DNA from: Bacteroidota bacterium
GTDB taxonomy: Bacteria; Bacteroidota; Bacteroidia; Chitinophagales; Chitinophagaceae
Assembly (NCBI GenBank): GCA_023391315.1
Contig: JAEWBD010000344.1
Span: 1 to 5,923 of the forward strand
Length of the DNA: 5,923 bases
Reading direction: 5' to 3'
Shown: in pieces, positions 1 through 5,923 of the stretch
Layout of the letters: each line of letters starts with the position of its first letter
Position numbering within the stretch: position 1 is the first letter of the stretch
Notes under the pieces: generated by a model
The model's database searches: none
The model's input: the letters and a program-made list of their open reading frames with translations, nothing else
Told to the model about the DNA's origin: nothing
Translations under genes and position numbers: made by a program

Positions 1-797
1 GATTTAGGTACAGCCGCCTTCATCCCCAGCAAACCATAGTCAATTAAGTGTACCCCCCAGTCGGTCATAAGGCCGCCGGCATAATCCCAGTACCAGCGAA
101 AATTAAAATGAAAACGATTAGGATTGAAAGGCCGTTTTTCTGCAGGGCCGAGCCACATATTATAATCAACGCCTGCCGGGGCCGGGCCATCAGGCTGCAC
201 AGGAATGGATTTCATCCAGCCCTGGTAAGCCCAGGCTTTTACAAGACGCACATTGCCCAGCTTGCCGGAGTGCACAAAATCCATGGCATCAGCATAATGC
301 TTATTGCTGCGCTGCCATTGGCCCACCTGCACTATCCTGTTATATTTTTTTTGGGCATCCACCATTCTTGCACATTCCACTATTGAATTGCCAACCGGTT
401 TTTCGCAATACACATCTTTGCCGGCAGCGCAGGCATCTATCATTATCTTGCAATGCCAGTGATCGGGTGTGCCAATGACAACTGCATCAATATCTTTATT
501 CTCCAGTAGTTTCCTGTAATCGCTGTAAGCCGTTACGTTTATATTTTTGGCTTTCAGTTCTGCAACACGTTTATCCAACACATTTTTATCTACATCGCAC
601 AAAGCAATACATTCTGCTTCAGGATGCTTGAGCATAGTGGTGAGATCGGCCCAACCCATGCCGTTTATGCCAATGGCACCAACGCGGATTTTATCGGCTG
701 CTGAAACTTTTTTTGTAGCTGCTGACAACGTTGTTGGAATCAATGCAGCGCCAGCAAGGTACATTGATGATGATTGAAGGAAATGCCTGCGTTTCAT
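1..797 (-). CDS. Gfo/Idh/MocA-family oxidoreductase with Tat signal, 3' end outside the window
   Basis: Reading the minus strand from the ATG at 797 gives 265 codons with no stop, so the gene runs off the left edge. Residues 1-28 form a twin-arginine signal: RRHFLQ at 3-8, then a short hydrophobic stretch and a likely cleavage site near LSAA (24-27). A Rossmann NAD(P)-binding fold follows, with the glycine-rich GAIGINGMG at 40-48, an acidic end of the second strand (CDVD, 67-70), PDHWH at 111-115 and the family's EKP motif at 132-134, whose lysine is normally catalytic. The C-terminal substrate domain begins after about 155 and includes GGLMTDWGVHLID at 241-253. Family members usually have 400-450 residues, so about 60% is present. 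The family oxidises or reduces sugars and related polyols with NAD(P); the Tat signal implies export of a folded, cofactor-loaded enzyme to the periplasm. The substrate cannot be told. The start is preceded by a seven-A run and no Shine-Dalgarno, as is usual in Bacteroidota. Confidence 0.93.
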   Translation of the reverse strand, partial: MKRRHFLQSSSMYLAGAALIPTTLSAATKKVSAADKIRVGAIGINGMGWADLTTMLKHPEAECIALCDVDKNVLDKRVAELKAKNINVTAYSDYRKLLENKDIDAVVIGTPDHWHCKIMIDACAAGKDVYCEKPVGNSIVECARMVDAQKKYNRIVQVGQWQRSNKHYADAMDFVHSGKLGNVRLVKAWAYQGWMKSIPVQPDGPAPAGVDYNMWLGPAEKRPFNPNRFHFNFRWYWDYAGGLMTDWGVHLIDYGLLGMKAAVPK

Positions 798-823
798 TTT
801 TTTGTATTTGTTACTTCGGTTAT

Positions 824-855
824 AAAAAGTATTACGTACAATTATTGATTTCAAA
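824..855 (-). promoter_or_regulatory. Candidate Bacteroidota-type promoter for the oxidoreductase
   Basis: On the minus strand TTTG (855 to 852) is followed after exactly 20 bases by TACTTTTT (831 to 824). This fits the Bacteroidota sigma-A pattern of TTTG at -33 and TAnnTTTG at -7, with one mismatch in the last base of the -7 box. The box ends 26 bases before the ATG at 797, which would give a leader of roughly 20 bases. The region is AT-rich, so a chance match is possible. Confidence 0.42.
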
Positions 856-932
856 TTTAAATACAGAAGGTCATTTGAAGCTTTTTTACAATTGCAGGCA
901 ATACATTTAATGATGGCTTAAATATACAGTTG

Positions 933-964
933 AATTCATTTAAACAAGCATGTTTTAAATAATT
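933..964. repeat. Imperfect dyad in the divergent gap
   Basis: The 14-base arm at 933-946 (AATTCATTTAAACA) and the arm at 951-964 (TGTTTTAAATAATT) are inverted copies that agree at 11 of 14 positions around a 4-base centre. Allowing one base of slip on each side, nearly all positions pair. Size and symmetry would suit a dimeric regulator, but the arms are almost pure A/T in an A/T-rich gap, so chance is a serious alternative. Confidence 0.3.
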
Positions 965-1002
965 CCCTGCTTTTAAATATTAAATTTTTAATAAGCAAAG
1001 GG
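965..1002. repeat. Imperfect hairpin or dyad with G/C ends
   Basis: Thirteen base pairs can form: CCC (965-967) with GGG (1000-1002), TGCTT (968-972) with AAGCA (993-997), and TTAAA (973-977) with TTTAA (987-991). The right arm has bulges of AA at 998-999 and T at 992, and the loop is 978-986. No T-run follows directly on either strand, so it does not look like an intrinsic terminator. It lies about 95 bases upstream of the sugar transferase start and could be an operator or a leader structure. Confidence 0.35.
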
Positions 1003-1095
1003 AACGTTTGATCGTTTTTCACGTTTTATATTAACACGGCGTTAGTAAGCTTAGAAACAGTTATAAAAAACAATCTTACTTATTTCTGCTATACA

Positions 1096-2442
1096 ATGCT
1101 TTCTATGTATAGGCAACTGAATTTTTATAGAATTGCTTGCTTAAACGTGTTGCTTTCCGTACCCTTATTTTTTATAAGCAACGCAGATATTGCCGTATAT
1201 ATAAAAATCGCCATTTCCTTATTAAACATAGTCTTCATTTCAATTAACCTAAATCTGCCGGGTAGTATAAACCAGGGCTACAAAAAAATATTTACAGAAA
1301 AAAAGAAAGTGTTGATGGTATGCATCAGTTGCGCGTACCTGTTCACAACTTTATTATCCTTCTGTTTCAATCTTCCGGTTATCGTTTTTTTTATATTGTT
1401 CTCAATTTACACAGGAGCTGTTGCGGTTATTTATATTCACGGCGCTTCCATCAATTTTTTCAGGCAAAAACTGTTAAGCAGAAACCGGCGTATTGCAGTA
1501 ATAGGTTATGATGATAAAGCCCGTGAATTTGCCAGTAAATTAAACCTGAGTCTTTACTATAACATTGCCGGGCACCCAGGATACAACACTAAAAATGAAA
1601 GCGTGAAAGGCGAGCTTTTATCAGAATACATAAGCTTTGCCAGGAAAAACCGCATAAGGGATCTGTATGTTTCCATGCAACATGAAGAGCATGTGCCCTT
1701 TGCCGCCTTAACCAGGGAAGCTGAGAAATATTGCATCAGGGTTAATTTTATTGCGCCTGATAAAAGTTTTGAAAAGGGCATTTATCATGTTAACCACATA
1801 GGCGGAATGCCTGTATTGGAACAATATAAAGAGCCCCCGAAATCTTTTTACAAACGGCTGCTTAAACGAACTTTTGATTTGCTTGTAAGTTCGCTCGTTA
1901 TTGTTTTTGTGCTTTCATGGCTTATACCGCTGGTAAGCCTGTTAATTAAACTTGACAGTAAAGGGCCTGTTTTCTTTGCTCAGGTTCGGTCGGGGCGGGA
2001 TAATCATCCTTTTACATGCCTTAAGTTCAGAAGCATGCATATAAATGAAGCTTCCAACTTTTGCCAGGCCACTAAAGAAGATAGCAGAGTAACAAGGATT
2101 GGCAGGTTTTTAAGAAAGACAAGCCTTGATGAATTCCCTCAATTCTTAAATGTATTTATGGGCGATATGAGCATTGCAGGGCCCAGGCCGCACATGCTTT
2201 ATCACACCGAACAATACAGCAACGCGGTAAATCATTATATGGTAAGACTTTATTTAAAACCCGGCTTAACGGGCTGGGCGCAGGTGAATGGATTCAGGGG
2301 TGAAATAAAAAATATACAATACTTGGAACAGCGTGTTGCACATGATATATGGTATATGGAAAACTGGAGCCTTTTGCTTGATATTAAAATTATGATTTTT
2401 ACATTTATTGCTATTTTAAGAGGAGATAAAATGGCTTATTAA
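1096..2442 (+). CDS. Undecaprenyl-phosphate sugar-1-phosphate transferase (WcaJ/WbaP-type initiating enzyme)
   Basis: The 448-residue product matches polyprenyl glycosylphosphotransferases, which start exopolysaccharide repeat units by moving a sugar-1-phosphate (often glucose or galactose) from a UDP-sugar to undecaprenyl phosphate at the inner membrane. Four hydrophobic segments at about 11-28, 32-50, 71-91 and 93-113 are followed by a Rossmann-like CoA-binding-type domain (about 130-240, starting RRIAVIGYDD). The catalytic sugar transferase domain covers about 253-448: KRTFDLL at 257-263 opens the membrane-inserted helix (to about 285), KGPVFFAQ is at 289-296, KFRSMH at 310-315, the catalytic Asp-Glu pair is D345-E346 in SLDEFPQ, AGPRP is at 361-365, PGLTGWAQVNGFRG at 389-402, and the end is GDKMAY, typical of the family. 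Length is normal for the multi-domain form. The start is the first possible one in frame; a second ATG at codon 4 (1105) is also possible. The exact sugar cannot be read from sequence. Confidence 0.93.
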   Translation: MLSMYRQLNFYRIACLNVLLSVPLFFISNADIAVYIKIAISLLNIVFISINLNLPGSINQGYKKIFTEKKKVLMVCISCAYLFTTLLSFCFNLPVIVFFILFSIYTGAVAVIYIHGASINFFRQKLLSRNRRIAVIGYDDKAREFASKLNLSLYYNIAGHPGYNTKNESVKGELLSEYISFARKNRIRDLYVSMQHEEHVPFAALTREAEKYCIRVNFIAPDKSFEKGIYHVNHIGGMPVLEQYKEPPKSFYKRLLKRTFDLLVSSLVIVFVLSWLIPLVSLLIKLDSKGPVFFAQVRSGRDNHPFTCLKFRSMHINEASNFCQATKEDSRVTRIGRFLRKTSLDEFPQFLNVFMGDMSIAGPRPHMLYHTEQYSNAVNHYMVRLYLKPGLTGWAQVNGFRGEIKNIQYLEQRVAHDIWYMENWSLLLDIKIMIFTFIAILRGDKMAY

Positions 2443-2637
2443 AATGCTTTCCAAAAAGCTTTTATCGTTGCCGGGAAAATATATTTCATACACCAACAAT
2501 TTTTATACAGCCTTATAAGTTCTTAAAAAATTTTTATTCATTTGTATTCGTACCCATAGCAGAAACCGGCTAAAGAAATTACGGCAACCACAACGATTTC
2601 AACAAAGCCCTTGCTTGCTATAAAAGATTGCTTATCC

Positions 2638-3921
2638 ATGAACTCAAAACTACTGCTCATTACAGGAAACTATTACCCTGAACCTACCGGCATTGGCCGT
2701 TATAACAGCGAAATGATTGACTGGTTAGCTGATAACGGCTTTGACTGCACCGTAATTTCTACCTATCCATATTATCCTTATTGGAAAGTGCAGGCCCCGT
2801 ATAATAAGCGTAATAAAAGATTTACCAGGGAAATAAAAATTACAGCAGGTAATAATAAAACAACGGTTTATCGCTGCCCTCATTACACGCCGGCAAACCC
2901 CACAGGTGCAAAAAGAATGTTGTTTGATTTCACATTTTTTATTTCCGTCTTTTTTAAACTTATCGGCCTTGCCGGCAAAAAGTTTGAGTATGTAATGACG
3001 GTAGCCCCGCCGTTACCATTAGGCATAGCCGCTGCTTTGTATAAATCTATATCAAAAGCGAAGTTTTTATACCATATACAGGACTTACAGGTGGATGCCG
3101 CAAAAGAGTTAGATATGATTTCTTCTAAAAAGCTGCTCGGCATATTGTTTAAAATTGAAAGTTTCATTTTAAGGAAAGCCGACAGAATAAGCACCATCTC
3201 CACCGGCATCCGTGAAAAGCTGCAAACAAAAACAAATAAAAAAATATACCTGTTTCCTAATTGGACTAATACAAACCATTTCTTTCCCATAAAAAATAAT
3301 ATGGTCTTAAAAAAAGCTTTTGGCTTAAAGGCTCATCTGCCCGTTATCCTGTATTCAGGTGCCATTGGAGAGAAACAAGGCCTCGAAAATGTATTATTGG
3401 TTGCAGAGAAGTTTAAGCAGGAACAAAAGGCGGCCCAGTTCATTATTTGCGGCACAGGCCCCTATAAAATGGAGCTGGAAGAGAAGGCTGCTGCAATAAA
3501 ACTTGATAATATACTTTTCCTGCCGCTGCAGCCGGAAGAAAAACTGAACGAATTTTTAAATATGGCAGATGTGCATCTTATAATACAAAAAGCCGGTGTG
3601 GCCAACCTTGTTATGCCGTCAAAGCTTGGTAATATTTGTTCTGTGGGCGGGCTTGTTGCGGTAACTGCGGAAGCAGGCTCAGCTTTATATAATACGGTTG
3701 TGAATAATAATCTTGGTCTTGTATGTTTGCCTGAAGACGTAACGGAATTAAAGAAATGCATTGAAAAAGCACTTGCAACAAATGATAATACGCTGCAAAT
3801 AAATGCAAGAAGCTATGCAGAAAAACATCTCTGCCTTGATAAAATAATGCAGCAATATATAACCGAAGTTTTGGCCGTTACCCAATCCGTTTCTCAATTA
3901 CAGTTATTGCTGGTAAAATAA
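2638..3921 (+). CDS. WcaI-family GT4 glycosyltransferase
   Basis: From the ATG at 2638 the product has 427 residues and starts MNSKLLLITGNYYPEPTG, the normal N-terminus of this family. A longer frame opens at TTG 2611 but adds only nine residues unlike the family. It has a GT-B fold: the N-terminal acceptor domain carries PEPTGIGRYNSEM (15-26), TVAPPLPLGIAAA (121-133) and HIQDLQVDAA (146-155); the C-terminal nucleotide-sugar domain starts near 235 with ILYSGAIGEKQGLENV (237-252), FIICGTGP (268-275), LPLQPEEKL (295-303) and VMPSKLGNICSVGG (325-338). The LPLQP and PSK segments are characteristic of WcaI, a fucosyltransferase of colanic acid synthesis in Escherichia coli; sugar and acceptor here are unknown. 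There is no signal peptide, so it acts at the cytoplasmic face, probably on the lipid-linked sugar made by the upstream enzyme. The 195-base gap before it shows no clear promoter or terminator. Confidence 0.88.
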   Translation: MNSKLLLITGNYYPEPTGIGRYNSEMIDWLADNGFDCTVISTYPYYPYWKVQAPYNKRNKRFTREIKITAGNNKTTVYRCPHYTPANPTGAKRMLFDFTFFISVFFKLIGLAGKKFEYVMTVAPPLPLGIAAALYKSISKAKFLYHIQDLQVDAAKELDMISSKKLLGILFKIESFILRKADRISTISTGIREKLQTKTNKKIYLFPNWTNTNHFFPIKNNMVLKKAFGLKAHLPVILYSGAIGEKQGLENVLLVAEKFKQEQKAAQFIICGTGPYKMELEEKAAAIKLDNILFLPLQPEEKLNEFLNMADVHLIIQKAGVANLVMPSKLGNICSVGGLVAVTAEAGSALYNTVVNNNLGLVCLPEDVTELKKCIEKALATNDNTLQINARSYAEKHLCLDKIMQQYITEVLAVTQSVSQLQLLLVK

Positions 3922-3938
3922 TTCAGCCTAAAATCACG

Positions 3939-3971
3939 TTTAAGTATTTATCATTTTTATAAGTACTTTTA
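3939..3971 (+). promoter_or_regulatory. Weak promoter candidate before the outer-membrane barrel gene
   Basis: TACTTTTA at 3964-3971 matches the Bacteroidota -7 box TAnnTTTG except for the last base and lies 25 bases before the ATG at 3997. The possible -33 element is only TTTA (3939-3942), 21 bases upstream. The -7 box sits inside the right arm of the stem-loop. The spacing to the start is almost the same as for the better promoter of the oxidoreductase, but the -33 box is poor. Confidence 0.2.
3942..3968 (+). other. AT-rich stem-loop between the glycosyltransferase and the barrel gene
   Basis: AAGTATTTAT (3942-3951) pairs with ATAAGTACTT (3959-3968) over ten positions, one of them a T-G wobble, around a seven-base loop. 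Only two further T residues follow before ACCG. The stem has just two G-C pairs, so a strong intrinsic terminator is unlikely; a weak terminator, a processing site or a chance palindrome are all possible. Confidence 0.3.
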
Positions 3972-3996
3972 CCGCTTCAGCAAATCAGCCTTCTGA

Positions 3997-5580
3997 ATGA
4001 GCAACACACAAAATGCTAACAAGCTGTTACTTTTATTCTGCCTTTTTTTGCTTTTGTCTGCTTTAAACTTAAACGCCCAGGCGCCGGTTTTACGCGTTAC
4101 CAATGATTTTAACCAGCAATCTGTTTTATACAATACCGACACCTTTGCCCATACAGCCTGGAAGCCGGTTCTTTATACAGATTCCATGTATCAAAAAAGT
4201 AATCGTACCTGGTTATACCGCAAGTTTTTTGAAGAGCATTTACTACAGGTACAACAGCCTGATTTTAATATTTTCGGCGATATAATTTTTGATGAGTTTG
4301 CAGGCGCTACCCAGCGTAAAATTCCAACATCAACCAGGAATGCTGATAAATCAGGATTTATCTATACCAATACAAGAGGCTTTCAATTAAGCGGGAACGT
4401 TGGTGATAAATTTTATTTCCAGACAGAGATTTATGAAAACCAGGCTAACTTTCCGGGCTACGTAGATAGCTTTATAAGAAAAAGCCGGGTGGTGCCGTTT
4501 GAAAACAGCTACAAAGGGTTTAACGATAAAGGTTTTGATTTCAGTTATTCATCTGCAAAACTTATTTACACGCCCGGCAAGCATGTGCTGTTTGATCTTG
4601 GCTATGGAAGAAATTTTATAGGCGATGGCTATCGCTCTTTATTGCTCAGTGATTATAATATTAATTATCCTTATTTCCGAACAGCTTTAACTTTTGGCAA
4701 TTTTCAATATTCTGTGATGTACTCAGAATACATGGTTAATAAGGATAAGAACATTTATGCAGCCGGTTATCCACGTAAATGGGGGCAAACTTATTTGCTC
4801 GACTGGCATGCTACCAAAAATTTAAATATTGGCATTTTTAATGCGGTGGTCTCCTCAATGGAAAATGCAGATCGCGAAACCAAATTAGGCTTAACACATT
4901 TTAGCCCCATTATTTTCGCCCATGCATCTGAATCGCCTTCAGGCTTAAAAAATAATGATATATATGGGTTGAATGTAAAATATACAATCGTGCCCACTGT
5001 TACAGCTTATGCCCAGTTTATGCTGGATAAAAGCGGCAGTGAAGACTGGGAGAAACGAAACGGTTTTCAGATAGGCGTTCGGGCAGGCAACCTGTTTAAG
5101 GTAGATAATTTAAATGCGCAAGTTGAATTTAATACCGTAAGGCCATACAGCTATGCATCAGACACAATTACCACAGCCTATACTCACAACGGCCAGTCAC
5201 TCGCCCATCCGCTTGGCGCCAATTTTAAAGAAGGCCTTTTAGTGGCTGATTATACTTATAACAGATGGTATGCAAGACTTGAAACTATGGTGGCGCGTTA
5301 CGGCAACGATTCATCTGCTTTAATTAATTATGGCCGCGATATTTTTAAACCGCTTTACACACATACAACAAGCGATAACATTAAAACAGGCCAGGGCTTA
5401 AACACAAAACTTTTTTATGGCGACGTTCGGCTGGCTTATATTTTAAACAAAAAAACGAACCTTAGATTGGAAACCGGTGCTGTTTACAGGAAGGAATCCA
5501 ATAAATTAAACAATTATAAAGACGTGTATTTTTATTTAGGCGTTCGTTTTACTTTCCGCAAGCTTATTTATGATTTTTAA
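3997..5580 (+). CDS. Outer-membrane beta-barrel protein, Wzi/RemB-like
   Basis: The 527-residue product has a Sec signal (basic K9, hydrophobic 10-24, cleavage near LNAQA at 25-29) and then many alternating aromatic/polar strands, ending in phenylalanine as outer-membrane barrels often do. From memory of the families, GYGRNFIGDGYRSLLLSD (202-219) and NGQSLAHPLGAN (398-409) resemble conserved segments in Bacteroidota proteins annotated as capsule assembly Wzi-family or gliding motility RemB. Wzi is an outer-membrane lectin that holds capsule at the surface; RemB of Flavobacterium is linked to gliding and surface polysaccharide. Its place after an initiating sugar transferase and a glycosyltransferase fits a role with a secreted polysaccharide. 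There is no lipobox: C15 lies within the hydrophobic core after phenylalanine. The last four codons overlap the next gene. The outer-membrane barrel call is firm; the Wzi versus RemB role is inferred. Confidence 0.75.
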   Translation: MSNTQNANKLLLLFCLFLLLSALNLNAQAPVLRVTNDFNQQSVLYNTDTFAHTAWKPVLYTDSMYQKSNRTWLYRKFFEEHLLQVQQPDFNIFGDIIFDEFAGATQRKIPTSTRNADKSGFIYTNTRGFQLSGNVGDKFYFQTEIYENQANFPGYVDSFIRKSRVVPFENSYKGFNDKGFDFSYSSAKLIYTPGKHVLFDLGYGRNFIGDGYRSLLLSDYNINYPYFRTALTFGNFQYSVMYSEYMVNKDKNIYAAGYPRKWGQTYLLDWHATKNLNIGIFNAVVSSMENADRETKLGLTHFSPIIFAHASESPSGLKNNDIYGLNVKYTIVPTVTAYAQFMLDKSGSEDWEKRNGFQIGVRAGNLFKVDNLNAQVEFNTVRPYSYASDTITTAYTHNGQSLAHPLGANFKEGLLVADYTYNRWYARLETMVARYGNDSSALINYGRDIFKPLYTHTTSDNIKTGQGLNTKLFYGDVRLAYILNKKTNLRLETGAVYRKESNKLNNYKDVYFYLGVRFTFRKLIYDF

Positions 5581-5923
5581 ATACAATGCTTTGAAAAAAC
5601 TGCGGTATTTATCAATATGCTTTTTCGCTTTTTTGGGCACAGGCAGTTTATTGCATGCGCAGCAAATACCCTTGAATCAAAACGTTCAAAACAGGTTAAG
5701 CGAATTATTGATGGATGCAGATTCTTCTGTTTTCACAGGTTTCCGTTCTCAAAACTGGCTGGAGCTTGACCAGTTGAATATCATACATAAATCAACATTG
5801 CAGGACAGTGCTTTTGGCCTCGGATCAGCTTTAAAAGGAGATCTGCTGAATACCAACATGGTAAGAGCAGTTGGCCAAAACAGTGTTTTTACACTCGACC
5901 CATACCTGCATGCAGGCCTTGGT
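5570..5923 (+). CDS. Exported protein, probable second Wzi/RemB-like surface protein, 3' end outside the window
   Basis: An open frame from the ATG at 5570 continues for 118 codons to the right edge without a stop. The ATG overlaps the end of the barrel gene by 11 bases in another frame, so the two are probably co-translated. A TTG at 5591 is an alternative start, beginning LKKLRYL, which would give a more usual signal peptide. The signal covers roughly residues 9-30 (KKLR, hydrophobic core, then LLHA before QQ); C17 follows isoleucine, so it is not a lipoprotein site. The mature part shows TGFRSQNWLELDQL (56-69) and then NMVRAVGQNSVFTLDPYLHAGLG (96-118), taken in pieces similar in layout to the pre-barrel and first-strand region of the upstream protein (FNIFGDIIFDEFAG at its 90-103). 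This suggests a paralogous outer-membrane protein of the same locus. Too little is present to be sure of the family. Confidence 0.7.
   Translation, partial: MIFKYNALKKLRYLSICFFAFLGTGSLLHAQQIPLNQNVQNRLSELLMDADSSVFTGFRSQNWLELDQLNIIHKSTLQDSAFGLGSALKGDLLNTNMVRAVGQNSVFTLDPYLHAGLG

Larger units (their letters stand above)
798..1095. other. Divergent AT-rich intergenic region
   Basis: This 298-base gap separates the minus-strand oxidoreductase from the plus-strand polysaccharide genes, so it should hold both promoters. It is rich in TTTAAAT-like words and has no convincing coding frame; the frame of the downstream gene is closed by TGA at 1009-1011 and offers no ATG, GTG or TTG start between there and 1096. 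A reasonable promoter match exists only for the minus gene. For the plus gene no good -33/-7 pair was found: TTTG at 1007-1010 with TATATTAA at 1027-1034 has a short 16-base spacer and a poor -7 box. Two imperfect dyads and three CGTTT words are listed separately. Confidence 0.7.

Noticed and set aside
48..386. Plus-strand open frame of 112 codons
   Set aside because: It lies opposite the strongly supported oxidoreductase gene and has no family features; it is a shadow frame. The same holds for 547-777.
1284..1306. Two seven-A runs in the sugar transferase gene as possible slippage or phase-variation sites
   Set aside because: Runs of seven A are common in AT-rich coding DNA and the frame is intact across them; nothing else suggests switching.
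2444..2518. 24-codon frame (starts MLSKKLLSLPG) just after the sugar transferase stop
   Set aside because: Too short, no recognisable signal or family and no ribosome signal; such frames are common by chance.
2512..2536. CTTATAAG palindrome and A6T5 run between the first two polysaccharide genes as a terminator
   Set aside because: The palindrome has no loop, and the A/T run cannot form a stable stem with a loop followed by a T-tract.
4040..4050. Cysteine in the signal of the barrel protein as a lipoprotein site
   Set aside because: C15 is preceded by FCL-type hydrophobic residues rather than G, A or S at -1, and a normal A-Q-A cleavage site lies further on.
1091..5592. The word ATACAATGCTTT occurs at 1091-1102 (over the sugar transferase start) and at 5581-5592
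   Set aside because: About one repeated 12-mer is expected by chance in 5.9 kb, and the ATG of the second copy is followed at once by TGA.

Overview
The window looks like chromosomal DNA from a member of the Bacteroidota, probably of the Chitinophagaceae or a nearby family (inference). Reasons: AT-rich DNA, no Shine-Dalgarno sequences before the starts, one possible -33 TTTG / -7 TAnnTTTG promoter, signal peptides ending in the A-Q type common in this phylum, and outer-membrane proteins resembling the Wzi/RemB group of gliding and capsule-forming Bacteroidota. No tRNA, rRNA, CRISPR array, insertion sequence or phage gene was seen.

Layout. Positions 1-797 (minus strand) hold the N-terminal 265 codons of a Gfo/Idh/MocA-type oxidoreductase with a twin-arginine signal; its 3' end lies beyond the left edge. 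A very AT-rich divergent gap (798-1095) follows, with a candidate promoter for the oxidoreductase, two imperfect dyads and a short run of CGTTT repeats. All later genes are on the plus strand: a polyprenyl-phosphate sugar-1-phosphate transferase (1096-2442), a WcaI-like GT4 glycosyltransferase (2638-3921), a Wzi/RemB-like outer-membrane beta-barrel (3997-5580), and the first 118 codons of a second exported protein (5570 to the right edge) whose start overlaps the end of the barrel gene.

How they may work together. The plus-strand genes look like the start of an exopolysaccharide or capsule locus. The first would load the first sugar phosphate onto undecaprenyl phosphate at the inner membrane, the second would add a later sugar on the cytoplasmic side, and the two outer-membrane-type proteins would act at the surface, either holding the polymer or linking it to adhesion or gliding. 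No flippase, polymerase, Wza or Wzc gene is visible, so they must lie to the right or elsewhere. The oxidoreductase is divergent and exported, so it is probably a separate unit, perhaps in periplasmic sugar metabolism.

None of the genes looks like an entirely new system. The least explained parts are the overlapping pair of surface proteins at the right end and the structured divergent gap.
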